Positions 27,291-35,583 of a stretch of DNA of 64,000 nt are shown here, piece after piece. The position numbers were made by a program, and so were the translations under genes. The stretch spans positions 1,984,001 to 2,048,000 of the forward strand of contig CP100465.1 in assembly GCA_024227995.1 (NCBI GenBank). The letters run 5' to 3'. The notes below the pieces were generated by a model. The model searched no databases. It saw nothing but the letters and a program-made list of their open reading frames with translations, and had not been told where the DNA came from. The DNA comes from Halomicrococcus gelatinilyticus (GTDB taxonomy: Archaea; Halobacteriota; Halobacteria; Halobacteriales; Haladaptataceae). Position 1 is the first letter of the stretch, and each line of letters opens with the position of its first letter.

Positions 27291-27428
27291 ATGAGCAAAT
27301 CAATACGGTTCGAAGTGGAGGACGAACAGTACGAATGGCTAAGCGACCTCAAAGACAAGCGCGGTTACACGTGGAAGGGCCTCATGTTAGAGGGCGCGAA
27401 GGCACTCGACACCGACGGAACGCAGTAG
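27291..27428 (+). CDS. Small RHH-like protein of the TnpB element
   Basis: A 45-residue ORF beginning MSKSIRFEVEDEQYEWL and ending DTDGTQ. A beta strand (SIRFEVED) followed by two helices (EQYEWLSDLKDKRG, TWKGLMLEGAKAL) is the shape of a ribbon-helix-helix (CopG/MetJ) DNA-binding subunit. It is divergent from tnpB with 58 bp between starts, in an AT-rich gap (ATAAACTG, GATACGATAAAG) that probably holds both promoters. It may repress the element. Similar short ORFs accompany haloarchaeal tnpB genes as I recall. Confidence that it is translated is moderate. Confidence 0.6.
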   Translation: MSKSIRFEVEDEQYEWLSDLKDKRGYTWKGLMLEGAKALDTDGTQ

Positions 27429-27460
27429 TTGGACAGACGGCCAAGTGGCGCATTCCTCCT

Positions 27461-27474
27461 CGCCGCAAGCGGCG
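27461..27474. repeat. Subterminal hairpin at the left end of the TnpB element
   Basis: CGCCGC and GCGGCG flank AA, followed by GGGTTTCCTGC. The same layout (CCTCGCC...GGCGGGG then CTTCCT) occurs at the other end at 25938-25966 in the same orientation. It lies only about 20 bp before the pth2 start codon and may affect pth2 expression. Confidence 0.55.
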
Positions 27475-27495
27475 GGGTTTCCTGCTTGAAGAAGG

Positions 27496-27834
27496 ATGAA
27501 ACAGGCAATCGTCGCACGGGCCGACCTCGGGATGGGCGAGGGGAAACTCGCCGCCCAGGTCGCTCACGCGTCGCTGTCGGCCTACGAGGACGCCGGCAGT
27601 CGGGCACGCAAACGCTGGAAGGGCGAGGGGCAGAAGAAGGTCGTCCTGCAGGCCAGCTGCGAGGACGCCGTCTTCGCGCTGGCGGAGAAGGCGAACGCCG
27701 AGGGACTGCCGAACGCGGTCGTCCGCGACGCAGGACACACGCAACTCGACCCCGGGACCGTCACCGCACTGGCGGTCGGTCCGGCGGACGACGACCTCGT
27801 GGACCGCGTCACCGGCGACCTCTCGCTGTACTGA
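27496..27834 (+). CDS. pth2: Peptidyl-tRNA hydrolase, archaeal type
   Basis: A 112-residue PTH2 enzyme, which frees tRNA from stalled peptidyl-tRNA. Family motifs are [20 protein letters not shown] with the catalytic Lys/Asp-containing strand, the [10 protein letters not shown] helix, [10 protein letters not shown] and the C-terminal [11 protein letters not shown]. Full length. In haloarchaea this gene usually lies close to truD, which is 600 bp downstream here. The TnpB element ends within a few bases of the start codon, so the original promoter has been displaced or replaced. A GAAGAAGG run just before the ATG may act as a ribosome site. Confidence 0.93.
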   Translation: MKQAIVARADLGMGEGKLAAQVAHASLSAYEDAGSRARKRWKGEGQKKVVLQASCEDAVFALAEKANAEGLPNAVVRDAGHTQLDPGTVTALAVGPADDDLVDRVTGDLSLY

Positions 27835-27990
27835 CCCGCGGCGACCCGCTCCGAACGCTTCGAGCGACCTTCACGACCGCGTTCTCCCGCAGTGTCCGTC
27901 GCCGCCGCCGTCGAACGGAAGTCGGCGCGACCGACACACGTAGGTGGAGGACTCTTGCCCGTCAACTACCTCCGTTCGAGTGAAGGTTCG

Positions 27991-28356
27991 ATGAGCAACC
28001 AACCACACTCCCCGGTACCGTCCTCCCGCCATGGCACAGAGTCGCCGACCGACGCGCTCTTCGAGGTACTGGCGAGTCGCTACCGCCGCCTCGTTCTCGC
28101 GGAACTCGCCCGGAGCCGGACGCCGACGACCGTGCCCGAACTCGCACGTCGGGTAACGGCACAGGAGATCGGCTGCCCGGTCGCCGACGTCCCGGACGAC
28201 GAGTGCGACAGCGTCGAGAGCGTGCTGTACCACGCTCACCTCCCGAAGCTGGCGGACCACGAGTTCGTCGAGTACGACCCCGAACGCGCCGTCGTCGCGT
28301 CCAGTGCCCGGACCGTCGACGCGATCCCGTTCCTCGAACTCGTCGTCGCGGAGTGA
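27991..28356 (+). CDS. DUF7344-like winged-helix protein
   Basis: A 121-residue protein beginning MSNQPHSPVPSS. Residues about 25-110 form the haloarchaeal winged-helix pattern ALFEVLASRYRRLVLAELARS ... VESVLYHAHLPKLADHEFVEYDPE, as in DUF7344 domain proteins. It lacks the membrane tail seen in some relatives, such as the gene at 39636-40301. It should bind DNA. It lies between pth2 and truD, an ordinary housekeeping pair, so its target is not evident. An earlier ATG in frame at 27892 is less likely. Confidence 0.8.
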   Translation: MSNQPHSPVPSSRHGTESPTDALFEVLASRYRRLVLAELARSRTPTTVPELARRVTAQEIGCPVADVPDDECDSVESVLYHAHLPKLADHEFVEYDPERAVVASSARTVDAIPFLELVVAE

Positions 28357-28433
28357 GTCGCGTGGCCCGGCGTCCGCGGCCGGCAGCGGTCGGAGCGTAG
28401 CCTTTAGTTTCCGCGGTGCGGAGTCGGTGACGG

Positions 28434-29792
28434 ATGCGCGAGGCACACCCCATCGAGGCGGCGGTCGGCATGGAGTACTACGTCAGCGACGCCGAGGGCG
28501 TCGGCGGCCACCTCAGGGACGCGGACGCGGCGTTCCGGGTGCGCGAGATAGAGCAGTTCGACGCCGAACCGCTCGACGCCGACCCCGGGTCGTACCCCCA
28601 CCTCGTCGTCAGGGCGACCCTGCGCGGGTGGGACACCAACGACTTCGCCCGCCGTCTCTCCGACGCGCTCGGCATCAGCCGCGAGCGCGTCTCGTGGGCC
28701 GGAACCAAGGACAAACACGCCGTCACGACCCAGCTCTTCAGTCTCCGGCACGTCGACCCGGCGGCGTTGCCCGACGTCAGCGACGCCGACGTCGAGGTCG
28801 TCGGACGGGCGGGCCGGGCGCTCCAGTTCGGCGACCTCGCGGGCAACGAGTTCGAGATCGTCGCCAGCGACCCCGACCGCCCGGAGAACGTCGCCGCCGT
28901 CACCGACGAACTCGCGGCGTTCGCCGGCGGCGAGTCGACGCAGGCGAACGGTGACGTGGTCCGCGACGCCGCGGTCGGCGTCCCCAACTTCTTCGGCCAG
29001 CAGCGGTTCGGGAGCCTGCGCCCCGTCACGCACGAGGTCGGCCTCCACGTGGTACGCGAGGAGTGGGAGGACGCCGTCATGGCCTACGTCGGCAACCCCT
29101 ACGAGAGCGAACCCGAGGACACCCAGCAGGCGCGCCGCCGCGCCGAGGAGTGCGCGCCCGACTGGCCCGCCGTCCTCGACGCGCTCCCCCGGAAGCTGGG
29201 CTTCGAGCGCGCGATGGTCCACGAACTGGTCGAGAACGGCGGCGACGACCCCGCCGACTTCCGCGCCGCGCTGGAGACGCTGCCGACGAACCTCCAGCGC
29301 CTGCTGGTCAACGCCGCCCAGTCGTACGTCTTCAACCGGGTCCTCAGCGAGCGCCTGGAGCGAGGGCTTCCCTTCGACCGTCCCGTCGCGGGCGACGTGG
29401 TCGCGTTCGCCGAGACGGTCGACGGCTTCACGGTGCCCGACACCGACCGCCTGCAGCGCGTGACCGAGAGCCGGCTCCGGACCGTCGAGCGCCACTGCGA
29501 GCGCGGGCGGGCGTTCGTCACCGCGCCGCTGGTCGGCACCGAGACGGAACTCGCCGACGGCGAGCAGGGCGACATCGAGCGCGCCGTGCTCGCCGACCTC
29601 GGCCTCGAACCGGGGGACTTCGACCTGCCGGGCGAGTTCGACTCGACGGGGACGCGCCGCGCCGTCCTCGTCCGGACGGACCTCACTGTCACCGCCGACC
29701 CGCTCACCTTCGAATTCGCGCTCCCCTCGGGGTCGTACGCGACGACGGTCCTCCGAGAGTACCTGAAGACCGACCCGGTCGACATGGGGTGA
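28434..29792 (+). CDS. truD: tRNA pseudouridine(13) synthase TruD
   Basis: A 452-residue TruD. The catalytic-Asp motif is [13 protein letters not shown] at about residue 85, followed by family blocks [31 protein letters not shown] and [12 protein letters not shown]. It makes pseudouridine at position 13 of tRNAs. The archaeal enzyme is longer than the bacterial one, as here. A CCTTTAGTTT box about 27 bp upstream of the ATG predicts a leaderless transcript independent of pth2. Confidence 0.95.
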   Translation: MREAHPIEAAVGMEYYVSDAEGVGGHLRDADAAFRVREIEQFDAEPLDADPGSYPHLVVRATLRGWDTNDFARRLSDALGISRERVSWAGTKDKHAVTTQLFSLRHVDPAALPDVSDADVEVVGRAGRALQFGDLAGNEFEIVASDPDRPENVAAVTDELAAFAGGESTQANGDVVRDAAVGVPNFFGQQRFGSLRPVTHEVGLHVVREEWEDAVMAYVGNPYESEPEDTQQARRRAEECAPDWPAVLDALPRKLGFERAMVHELVENGGDDPADFRAALETLPTNLQRLLVNAAQSYVFNRVLSERLERGLPFDRPVAGDVVAFAETVDGFTVPDTDRLQRVTESRLRTVERHCERGRAFVTAPLVGTETELADGEQGDIERAVLADLGLEPGDFDLPGEFDSTGTRRAVLVRTDLTVTADPLTFEFALPSGSYATTVLREYLKTDPVDMG

Positions 29793-29986
29793 CCAGAAGA
29801 CCGTCCTCGTCTGGCCGTCCGCGTCGGGCGTCCGCGTCCGGTCGCCCGCGCCTGGCCGTTCGCGTCCGTCGGTAGCGCCTCTCACACCGCCGAAAGCGCA
29901 CGTTCGTGCATATCTCGCCCGTCGAACCGGCGATAGTTCAGCACGGAGATGGAAACTACTTAGTCGAGTCACGGCAACTCCCGTGC

Positions 29987-31030
29987 ATGACGAGTGTCAA
30001 GGAGTTCCGGGTCGAACGCGAGGCGACCCCGGACTCGCTCGGGCAGGGGGCCTTCGTCTTCACCGACGACTACTCGGTGTTCGACTGGGGGAAGATGCCC
30101 GACGAGATTCCCGACAAGGGCGCGAGCCTCTGCACGATGGGCGCGTACAACTTCGAACTGCTCGAAGCGGCGGGCATCCCGACGCACTACCGCGGCGTCG
30201 TCGACAGCGAGACGCGGTGGGGCGCGGACGACGGCGAGGTCGTCCCGCTCTCGGAGGCCGAGTCGCGGCCGACCGAGATGGCCATCGACCTCACGCAGGT
30301 GCCGAACCTCCCGCGGGAGGGCCGCGACTACGACTACGAGATGTTCCACGGCGCGGCCGACGACAACTACCTCATCCCGCTGGAGGTCGTCTTCCGCAAC
30401 AGCGTCCCCGTCGGGTCCAGCCTCCGGCGGCGCACCGACCCCGCGGACCACGGCCTCTCCTTCGACGAGTGGCCCGACGGCGCGGTCCAGCTAGAGGAGC
30501 CCATCGTCGAGTTCTCCACGAAGTTCGAGGAGAGCGACCGCTACCTCTCCCGCTCGGAGGCCGACCGTATCGCCGGCGTCGCGGACGTCGACGACCTCGA
30601 AGCGGTCGCTCGCGAGGTGAACCGCGTCGTCACCGAGCACGCCGCCGAGGCCGACCTCGTCCACGAGGACGGCAAGATCGAGTGTCTCTACTACGACGGC
30701 GAGATCCGCGTCGCCGACGTCGTCGGCACGTTCGACGAGAACCGCTTCACGTTCCACGGCCAGCAGGTCAGCAAGGAGTTCCTTCGGCAGTACCACAAGC
30801 GCGAACAGCCGACCTGGGCCGACGCCGTCGTCGAGGCGAAAGAGGAGGCGAAGACCAACGACGTCGCCGACTGGAAGTCGCTGTGCGACGCCACCCCGGA
30901 ACCGCTCCCCGACGAGGTCGTCACCGCGGCGCGCGACCTCTACGCCGCTGGAACCAACGCCTACGTCGACCGCGAGTTCTTCGACGCGCCGTCGCTCGCC
31001 GACGCCGTGATGGCCGTCAACGACCTCTGA
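29987..31030 (+). CDS. purC: Phosphoribosylaminoimidazole-succinocarboxamide synthase
   Basis: A 347-residue SAICAR synthetase of purine synthesis, joining CAIR and aspartate with ATP. Family motifs include [23 protein letters not shown] near the N-terminus, [20 protein letters not shown], and [11 protein letters not shown]. The archaeal type is longer than bacterial PurC, as here. The ATG at 29987 was chosen because an AACTACTTAG box lies about 27 bp upstream. Other purine genes, purS and purQ, lie near 43 kb. Confidence 0.93.
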   Translation: MTSVKEFRVEREATPDSLGQGAFVFTDDYSVFDWGKMPDEIPDKGASLCTMGAYNFELLEAAGIPTHYRGVVDSETRWGADDGEVVPLSEAESRPTEMAIDLTQVPNLPREGRDYDYEMFHGAADDNYLIPLEVVFRNSVPVGSSLRRRTDPADHGLSFDEWPDGAVQLEEPIVEFSTKFEESDRYLSRSEADRIAGVADVDDLEAVAREVNRVVTEHAAEADLVHEDGKIECLYYDGEIRVADVVGTFDENRFTFHGQQVSKEFLRQYHKREQPTWADAVVEAKEEAKTNDVADWKSLCDATPEPLPDEVVTAARDLYAAGTNAYVDREFFDAPSLADAVMAVNDL

Positions 31031-31205
31031 AGACAGCCGCGACCTGTCCTTTCCTGCCCTGCCGACCACTGCACACCGCGATGTCTTTCGGATGCGTCCG
31101 CTCCCGCCCGCACGACCGTGACGACGCGGGAGAGACGACCAGCTGACGGCGAACAGGACGGAAAACTGCCAGAAACGATTCCGGAAGACGGTCGTCGACG
31201 CTAGC

Positions 31206-34200
31206 CTAGGAGCACTCGCTCCAGCCGCATGACTCGCAGGTCTTGCAGCCCTCCGAGAAGTACAGCGACATCGAGCCACACTCGGGACACTCGGGGCTCT
31301 CCCCGGCGTCGATGATGCTCTGCTGGTCGCTGTCCGCTCCGTCGGTGGTCTCCTTCGTGGTCACGCCGGCGGTGGCGGTCGCGCCGCTGCCGTCGGTCTC
31401 GGGGACGCTGGCGTCCGCATCGGCCTCGTCGGCCGTCTCTTCGAGGGTCTGCTGCTGCGGGTACGCCTTCTCGACGTCGCCGTCGAGGTAGCGCTGCATC
31501 GCCGTGCCGATGGCGTCCGGGATGGAGTTGATCTGCTCGCCCTTGTCCCAGGCGACCTTCGGACTGCGGATGCCGCGGAGTTCGTTGGCGATCTCGCGCG
31601 GGTCGACGCCGCTGCGCAGCGCGGTGCTGATGGTCTTCGCCAGCGCCTCGGTGAACGAGGCCGTGAAGCCGCCGGAGTTGCCGATGTTGGCGAACAGCTC
31701 GAACGGCTGGCCCTGCGCGTCCTCGTTGATGTTGACGTAGAGCTTGCCGTAGCCGGTGTCGATGCGCTGGGTCACGCCGTGGAGCACGTCCGGGCGCGGA
31801 CGCTTCTTGCCGAGTTCGACCTCGTCGGTGTCGAGGATGGCTTCGAGGTCCTCGCCCAGGGCCGCCTGGACGTCCTCGTTGTCGAGGAAGCCGTCGATGC
31901 CGCCGAAGACCTCCTCGATGGTCTCGACGATGCTCTCGGCAGCCTCGCTCTCGTCGGCGAACTCCTTGTTGTCGGCGCGCGTGGTGAGCACCTGCTTGCT
32001 GCGGGTGCCGTCCCGGTAGACGGTGACGCCCTTGCCGCCGTTATCGTAGATGTACCGGTACACCTCGTCCATGTCCTCCTTCGTCGCGGAGTTGGGGAAG
32101 TTGCAGGTCTTGCTGATGGCGGAGTCGACGCCCTCCTGGCAGGCGCACTGCACGGCGGCGTGGTCCTTGCCGGAGAGGTCGGAGGTGACGACGAACAGTT
32201 CGCCGATGGCGTTCGGGACGGTCGACAGCCCCTCGACGCCATCGAACTCGTTCGCTGCCATCTGTTCCTGAGCCTCCTCCTTGACGGCGTCGACGTCGAT
32301 GTCGTTGGCCTCCAGCGTGCGGAGGAAGTAGTCGTCGAACTCGACGAGCATCTCGTCGCCCTGGACGTCGTCGGAGACGTTCTTGTAGTAGGCGACGTTG
32401 TAGATGGGTTCGCAGCCGCCGGTGGTGTTGCCGACCATCGAGGTGGTGCCGGTCGGCGCGATGGTCGTCGTGTTGTGGTTGCGCATCGGGAAGCCGTCTT
32501 CCCAGTTGTCGGCGTCGAGGCCGGTCTGGTGCTCGAACCACTCGCGGTACTCCGTCGGGTTCGCGTACTTGCTCTTGTCCCACTCGTCGAACGAGCCGCG
32601 GACCTCCGCGAGTTCGTGGGAGGTCCACTTCGACTCGTGGTTGATGTGGGTCATCAGCTGACGGGCGATCTCGTTGCCCGCCTCGCTGCCGTACTCGACG
32701 CCGAGCTGGATGTACAGCTGCGCGAGGCCCATGACGCCGAGGCCGATCTTGCGCATCTCCCGGACCTTCTGCTCGATCTTCTCGACCGGGAAGTCCGACA
32801 TCGTGACGACGTTCTCGAGGAACCTGGTCCCCCACTCGATGCGGTGGTCGAACTCCTCGTAGTCGACGGCGTCGCGGAGGAAGGCGTCGACCGCCGCCTC
32901 GAAGGAGTCGTAGTCGTCGCCGTGCTCGTCGTACCAGACGCGCCAGTCGGGCGCCTCGTTGTCGGCGAGCGTCGAGAGGTTGATGTGGCCCAGGTTGCAG
33001 GCCTCGTACTCCTCAAGGGGCTGCTCGCCGCACGGGTTCGTCGCGAGGATGCGGTGGTCGGGGTGCTTCTCGACGTCGAAGGAGTGCTGCTTGTTGACGC
33101 GTTCGAGGTAGATGACGCCGGGTTCGCCGTTCTCGTGGGCACCCTCGACGATGCGGTCCCAGAGGACCTCGGCGGGGAGCGACAGCTCTTCGCCCACCTC
33201 GACGTACTCGCCGAGGCCGAACATGTCGTAGAGCTCCTTCGTGTGCTCGGTGGCGACGTGGGCCTCGCCCGTGCGCGGGTTCGTGAACGTGAACTCCTCG
33301 CCGTTCTGGAGCGCCTCCATGAAGCCGTCGGTGACGCCGACGGAGATGTTGAAGTTCGAGAGGTGGCCCTCGGCGGCGTTGCGGAGGTGCTTGGGGACGC
33401 GGCCGTCCTCGTCGATGAGTTCGCGGGCCTCCTCCAGCGCCTCCTTGAAGGAGTTGTGCGTGTAGTCGTCGGGGTCGTTGAGCCGCAGGGTCTCCGCGAG
33501 ACTGACGTCCTTGTTCTTGGCGTGGATGAACTGGATGACGTCGGGGTGGGAGACGCGCATGACGCCCATCTGTGCGCCGCGCCGGGCACCGCCCTGCGCG
33601 ATGGTCTCGCACATCTGGTCGTACGTGCGCATGAAGGTGATGGGGCCGGACGCGATGCCGCCCGTCGAGCCGACGGCGTCGCCGTAGGGGCGGAGCTGCC
33701 AGAACGCGTAGCCCATGCCGCCGCCGGACTGGAACACCTGGGCCGCCTCCTTGGCGGTCTGGTGGATGTCGTCGATGTCGTCGTCGGGCGAGTCGACGAA
33801 GCAGGCCGAGAGCTGCTGGAGCTCGTCGCCCGCGTTCATCAGGGTGGGGGAGTTGGGGATGAACTTGAGATTCTCCATCAGGCCGCGGAACTCCGACTCG
33901 ACGGACCGGACGTGGTCCTGGATGTCGTCGGGGAGCTCCGGAACGACCGTCTCGTAGGCGAACTTGTTGACGTTGTAGATAGACAGCGCCGTCTCGGCGT
34001 CGTCGTCGGCCGTGGTGCCCGTGCCGAACACCTCGGCGGCGAGCTCGTCGCGCCGGGGGTGGTCGGGCTTGAGCTGGTCGGGCGTGACCGTAATCTCGGT
34101 GCCCTGCTTGTCGGCCTCGTACACTGCCTCCGCGAGGGCGATGTTCCGGGCGACGCGCGGGAACAGGTCCTCCTGCTCCTCGATGAGGTCGCCGTCGGCG

Positions 34201-34334
34201 TTCTTGCGCAGGTAGCGCGCGGGAAGGATGTTGTGGTAGGCGTTCCCCGTCAGTCGGTCCTCGAGGGTCTCGCCCCGGGTCCGCTTGACCGGTAGCGTGA
34301 CCTCGTCGGCGTCCGCGTCGTGCGCGCCGCTCAT
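31206..34334 (-). CDS. nrdJ: Adenosylcobalamin-dependent (class II) ribonucleotide reductase
   Basis: A 1042-residue class II RNR that makes deoxynucleotides with a B12 radical. Family blocks: IPNSPTLMNAGDELQQLSACFV, GGGMGYAFWQLRPYGD, the active-site region ILATNPCGEQPLEEYEACNLG, and AIAPTGT-like TTTIAPTGTTSMVGNTTGG. The C-terminus is a zinc ribbon with paired cysteines (CPECGSMSLYFSEGCKTCESCGW), the redox tail that re-reduces the active site. No intein is visible. Cobalamin dependence is family knowledge. The promoter probably lies in the AT-rich stretch near 34435-34450, giving a leader of about 80 bases. Confidence 0.96.
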   Translation of the reverse strand: MSGAHDADADEVTLPVKRTRGETLEDRLTGNAYHNILPARYLRKNADGDLIEEQEDLFPRVARNIALAEAVYEADKQGTEITVTPDQLKPDHPRRDELAAEVFGTGTTADDDAETALSIYNVNKFAYETVVPELPDDIQDHVRSVESEFRGLMENLKFIPNSPTLMNAGDELQQLSACFVDSPDDDIDDIHQTAKEAAQVFQSGGGMGYAFWQLRPYGDAVGSTGGIASGPITFMRTYDQMCETIAQGGARRGAQMGVMRVSHPDVIQFIHAKNKDVSLAETLRLNDPDDYTHNSFKEALEEARELIDEDGRVPKHLRNAAEGHLSNFNISVGVTDGFMEALQNGEEFTFTNPRTGEAHVATEHTKELYDMFGLGEYVEVGEELSLPAEVLWDRIVEGAHENGEPGVIYLERVNKQHSFDVEKHPDHRILATNPCGEQPLEEYEACNLGHINLSTLADNEAPDWRVWYDEHGDDYDSFEAAVDAFLRDAVDYEEFDHRIEWGTRFLENVVTMSDFPVEKIEQKVREMRKIGLGVMGLAQLYIQLGVEYGSEAGNEIARQLMTHINHESKWTSHELAEVRGSFDEWDKSKYANPTEYREWFEHQTGLDADNWEDGFPMRNHNTTTIAPTGTTSMVGNTTGGCEPIYNVAYYKNVSDDVQGDEMLVEFDDYFLRTLEANDIDVDAVKEEAQEQMAANEFDGVEGLSTVPNAIGELFVVTSDLSGKDHAAVQCACQEGVDSAISKTCNFPNSATKEDMDEVYRYIYDNGGKGVTVYRDGTRSKQVLTTRADNKEFADESEAAESIVETIEEVFGGIDGFLDNEDVQAALGEDLEAILDTDEVELGKKRPRPDVLHGVTQRIDTGYGKLYVNINEDAQGQPFELFANIGNSGGFTASFTEALAKTISTALRSGVDPREIANELRGIRSPKVAWDKGEQINSIPDAIGTAMQRYLDGDVEKAYPQQQTLEETADEADADASVPETDGSGATATAGVTTKETTDGADSDQQSIIDAGESPECPECGSMSLYFSEGCKTCESCGWSECS

Positions 34335-34722
34335 GCGATCGTCACCGTCCCCGTTTCCGTGCTCTGTCTCCCGATTCTTCGTTCGGTGCGTCGGTGAACC
34401 CGTTTCATTCGTGACGGAGAATCCATCTTACCCCACCTAAATTAAGCTTACTTTCCCTGGTTCAATTCTACTTGCACTCGTGCGGAGATGGGTCTGGCGG
34501 TTCAAAATATCGCTCGACTGACCGTCGGGTGCGTCACGGTCCCCTAACCACACCTAACATCCGGAAGGTTATAAGAGTGTTCAGACCGCGGTGAAAGTGT
34601 TCGACAACGGTGAATTACCGCCTGTAACGACCGATTGACACCGCTGCGTCCCGCAGTCAGGGTCCCGCGTCAGATTCTCTCCCGCCGGTACGTTTACCCC
34701 GCAGCAGGTCGACTGTCTCGAC
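34335..34722. promoter_or_regulatory. 388-bp gap between nrdJ and a small membrane gene
   Basis: The gap is AT-rich for this genome. Toward nrdJ, the minus strand reads GCTTAATTTAGG near 34435-34447, a TATA-like box. The word CACCTAA occurs at 34434-34440 and 34551-34557. A second box, GGTTATAAGAG at 34567-34577, is followed by two GTGTTC words 20 bp apart (34578, 34598). A third, CGTTTACC near 34690, fits the start of the small gene at 34723. I see no ORF or RNA gene in between. Confidence 0.5.
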
Positions 34723-34893
34723 ATGCTTTCACCGCTCCTGGCGCTGAACACCACGACCGCGCTGGCCGCACTCGCCCTGCTCGCGGTGCTGTTGCTCGTC
34801 GGTCGTCTCGTCCTCAACGTCGCGTGGAAACTCGTCATGCTCGCGCTAGCCGTCACCGTCGCGCTGTACGGCTTCGGCGTTCTGGTCGGCTGA
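34723..34893 (+). CDS. Small hydrophobic membrane protein
   Basis: A 56-residue ORF, MLSPLLALNTTTALAALALL and so on, ending GFGVLVG. It has two hydrophobic segments separated by a short basic stretch around VAWK. A GTTTACC box lies about 30 bp before the ATG, consistent with a leaderless small gene. Tail-to-tail with trpG with 9 bp between stops. Function unknown; the hydrophobic pattern and promoter spacing make it credible. Confidence 0.6.
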   Translation: MLSPLLALNTTTALAALALLAVLLLVGRLVLNVAWKLVMLALAVTVALYGFGVLVG

Positions 34894-34902
34894 CCGGCGC
34901 GC

Positions 34903-35583
34903 TCAACGGGTCGTCGGCGTCGCACCGTCGCGGACCGTCCCCGCCTCCACGCCGTCGACGAAGTTCGCGACGACGTCGCGTCCGTGCGCGGTCAGCACGC
35001 TCTCGGGGTGGAACTGCACGCACTCGATGGGGTGTTCGCGGTGGCGGACGCCCATCACGAGTTCCTCCTCGCCGGCGGCACCCCCGTCGTGCTCCCCGCC
35101 CGTACTTCCCTCGGTCGTGTCGTCGCCGACCGCGTGCGTCGTCGTCGCGGTCACCGCGAAGCAGTCCGGCACCTCGGTCGCCACCAGCGAGTGGTATCGA
35201 CCGGCGCGGAACCCCTGCTCGATGCCGGCGAAGACGCCCCGGCCGTCGTGGTCGACGGGGAACGCCTTGCCGTGGACCGGCTCCGGCGCGCGACCGACCG
35301 TCCCGCCGTAGGCGTACACCGCCGCCTCCAGACCGAGACAGACGCCGAACGTCGGCACCTCGGTGGCGAGTTCGCGGAAGACGTCGAGGGTGACGCCGAC
35401 GTCGCGCTCGTTCTTCGGGTGGCCCGGGCCGGGGCTGACGACCACGGCGTCCGGGTCGGTGTCGCGCACGTCGGCCAGCGAGGCCGTGTTCTTGAGAACC
35501 GTGGTCTCGGCGCGTTCGCTGACGTACTCGACGAGGTTGTACGTGAACGAGTCGAAGTTGTCGACGAACGTGACCCGCGTCAT
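34903..35583 (-). CDS. trpG: Anthranilate synthase component II (glutamine amidotransferase)
   Basis: A 226-residue class I amidotransferase that supplies ammonia to TrpE. Motifs: VDNFDSFTYNLVEYV, VVSPGPGHP, nucleophile Cys in FGVCLGLEAAVYAYGG (glutamine-site residues slightly unusual, with Glu where Gln is common), and the His-Glu pair in ECVQFHPESVLT. An acidic Gly-rich insert of about 25 residues (around 155-180) breaks the domain before the last strand. The start overlaps the trpE stop (ATGA). Last gene of trpDFEG. Confidence 0.92.
   Translation of the reverse strand: MTRVTFVDNFDSFTYNLVEYVSERAETTVLKNTASLADVRDTDPDAVVVSPGPGHPKNERDVGVTLDVFRELATEVPTFGVCLGLEAAVYAYGGTVGRAPEPVHGKAFPVDHDGRGVFAGIEQGFRAGRYHSLVATEVPDCFAVTATTTHAVGDDTTEGSTGGEHDGGAAGEEELVMGVRHREHPIECVQFHPESVLTAHGRDVVANFVDGVEAGTVRDGATPTTR

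Larger units (their letters stand above)
25934..27495. mobile_element. IS200/IS605-type (IS1341-like) TnpB element lacking tnpA
   Basis: The unit comprises an intact tnpB on the minus strand, a small divergent ORF, and hairpins near both ends: two back-to-back at 25943-25978 and one at 27461-27474. The end hairpins lie in the same orientation and share GGCGGGG(C/T)TTCCT, as expected for IS605 ends that are read on one strand. No Y1 transposase gene is present, so movement would need one in trans. Ends are approximate: the right end lies within a few bases of the pth2 ATG at 27496. Base composition is less GC-rich than the neighbours. Confidence 0.75.

Noticed and set aside
24263..27499. A plus-strand open frame of more than 1000 codons across the LVIVD and tnpB genes
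   Set aside because: It is the antisense of real genes and crosses the element boundary. Its product is Arg-rich and unlike any family.
27892..27990. Longer N-terminus for the winged-helix protein between pth2 and truD
   Set aside because: The extra 33 residues lack acidic bias and family similarity; ATG at 27991 fits better.
31206..34334. Intein in the ribonucleotide reductase
   Set aside because: Length and motif spacing fit an uninterrupted class II enzyme, with no splicing motifs seen.
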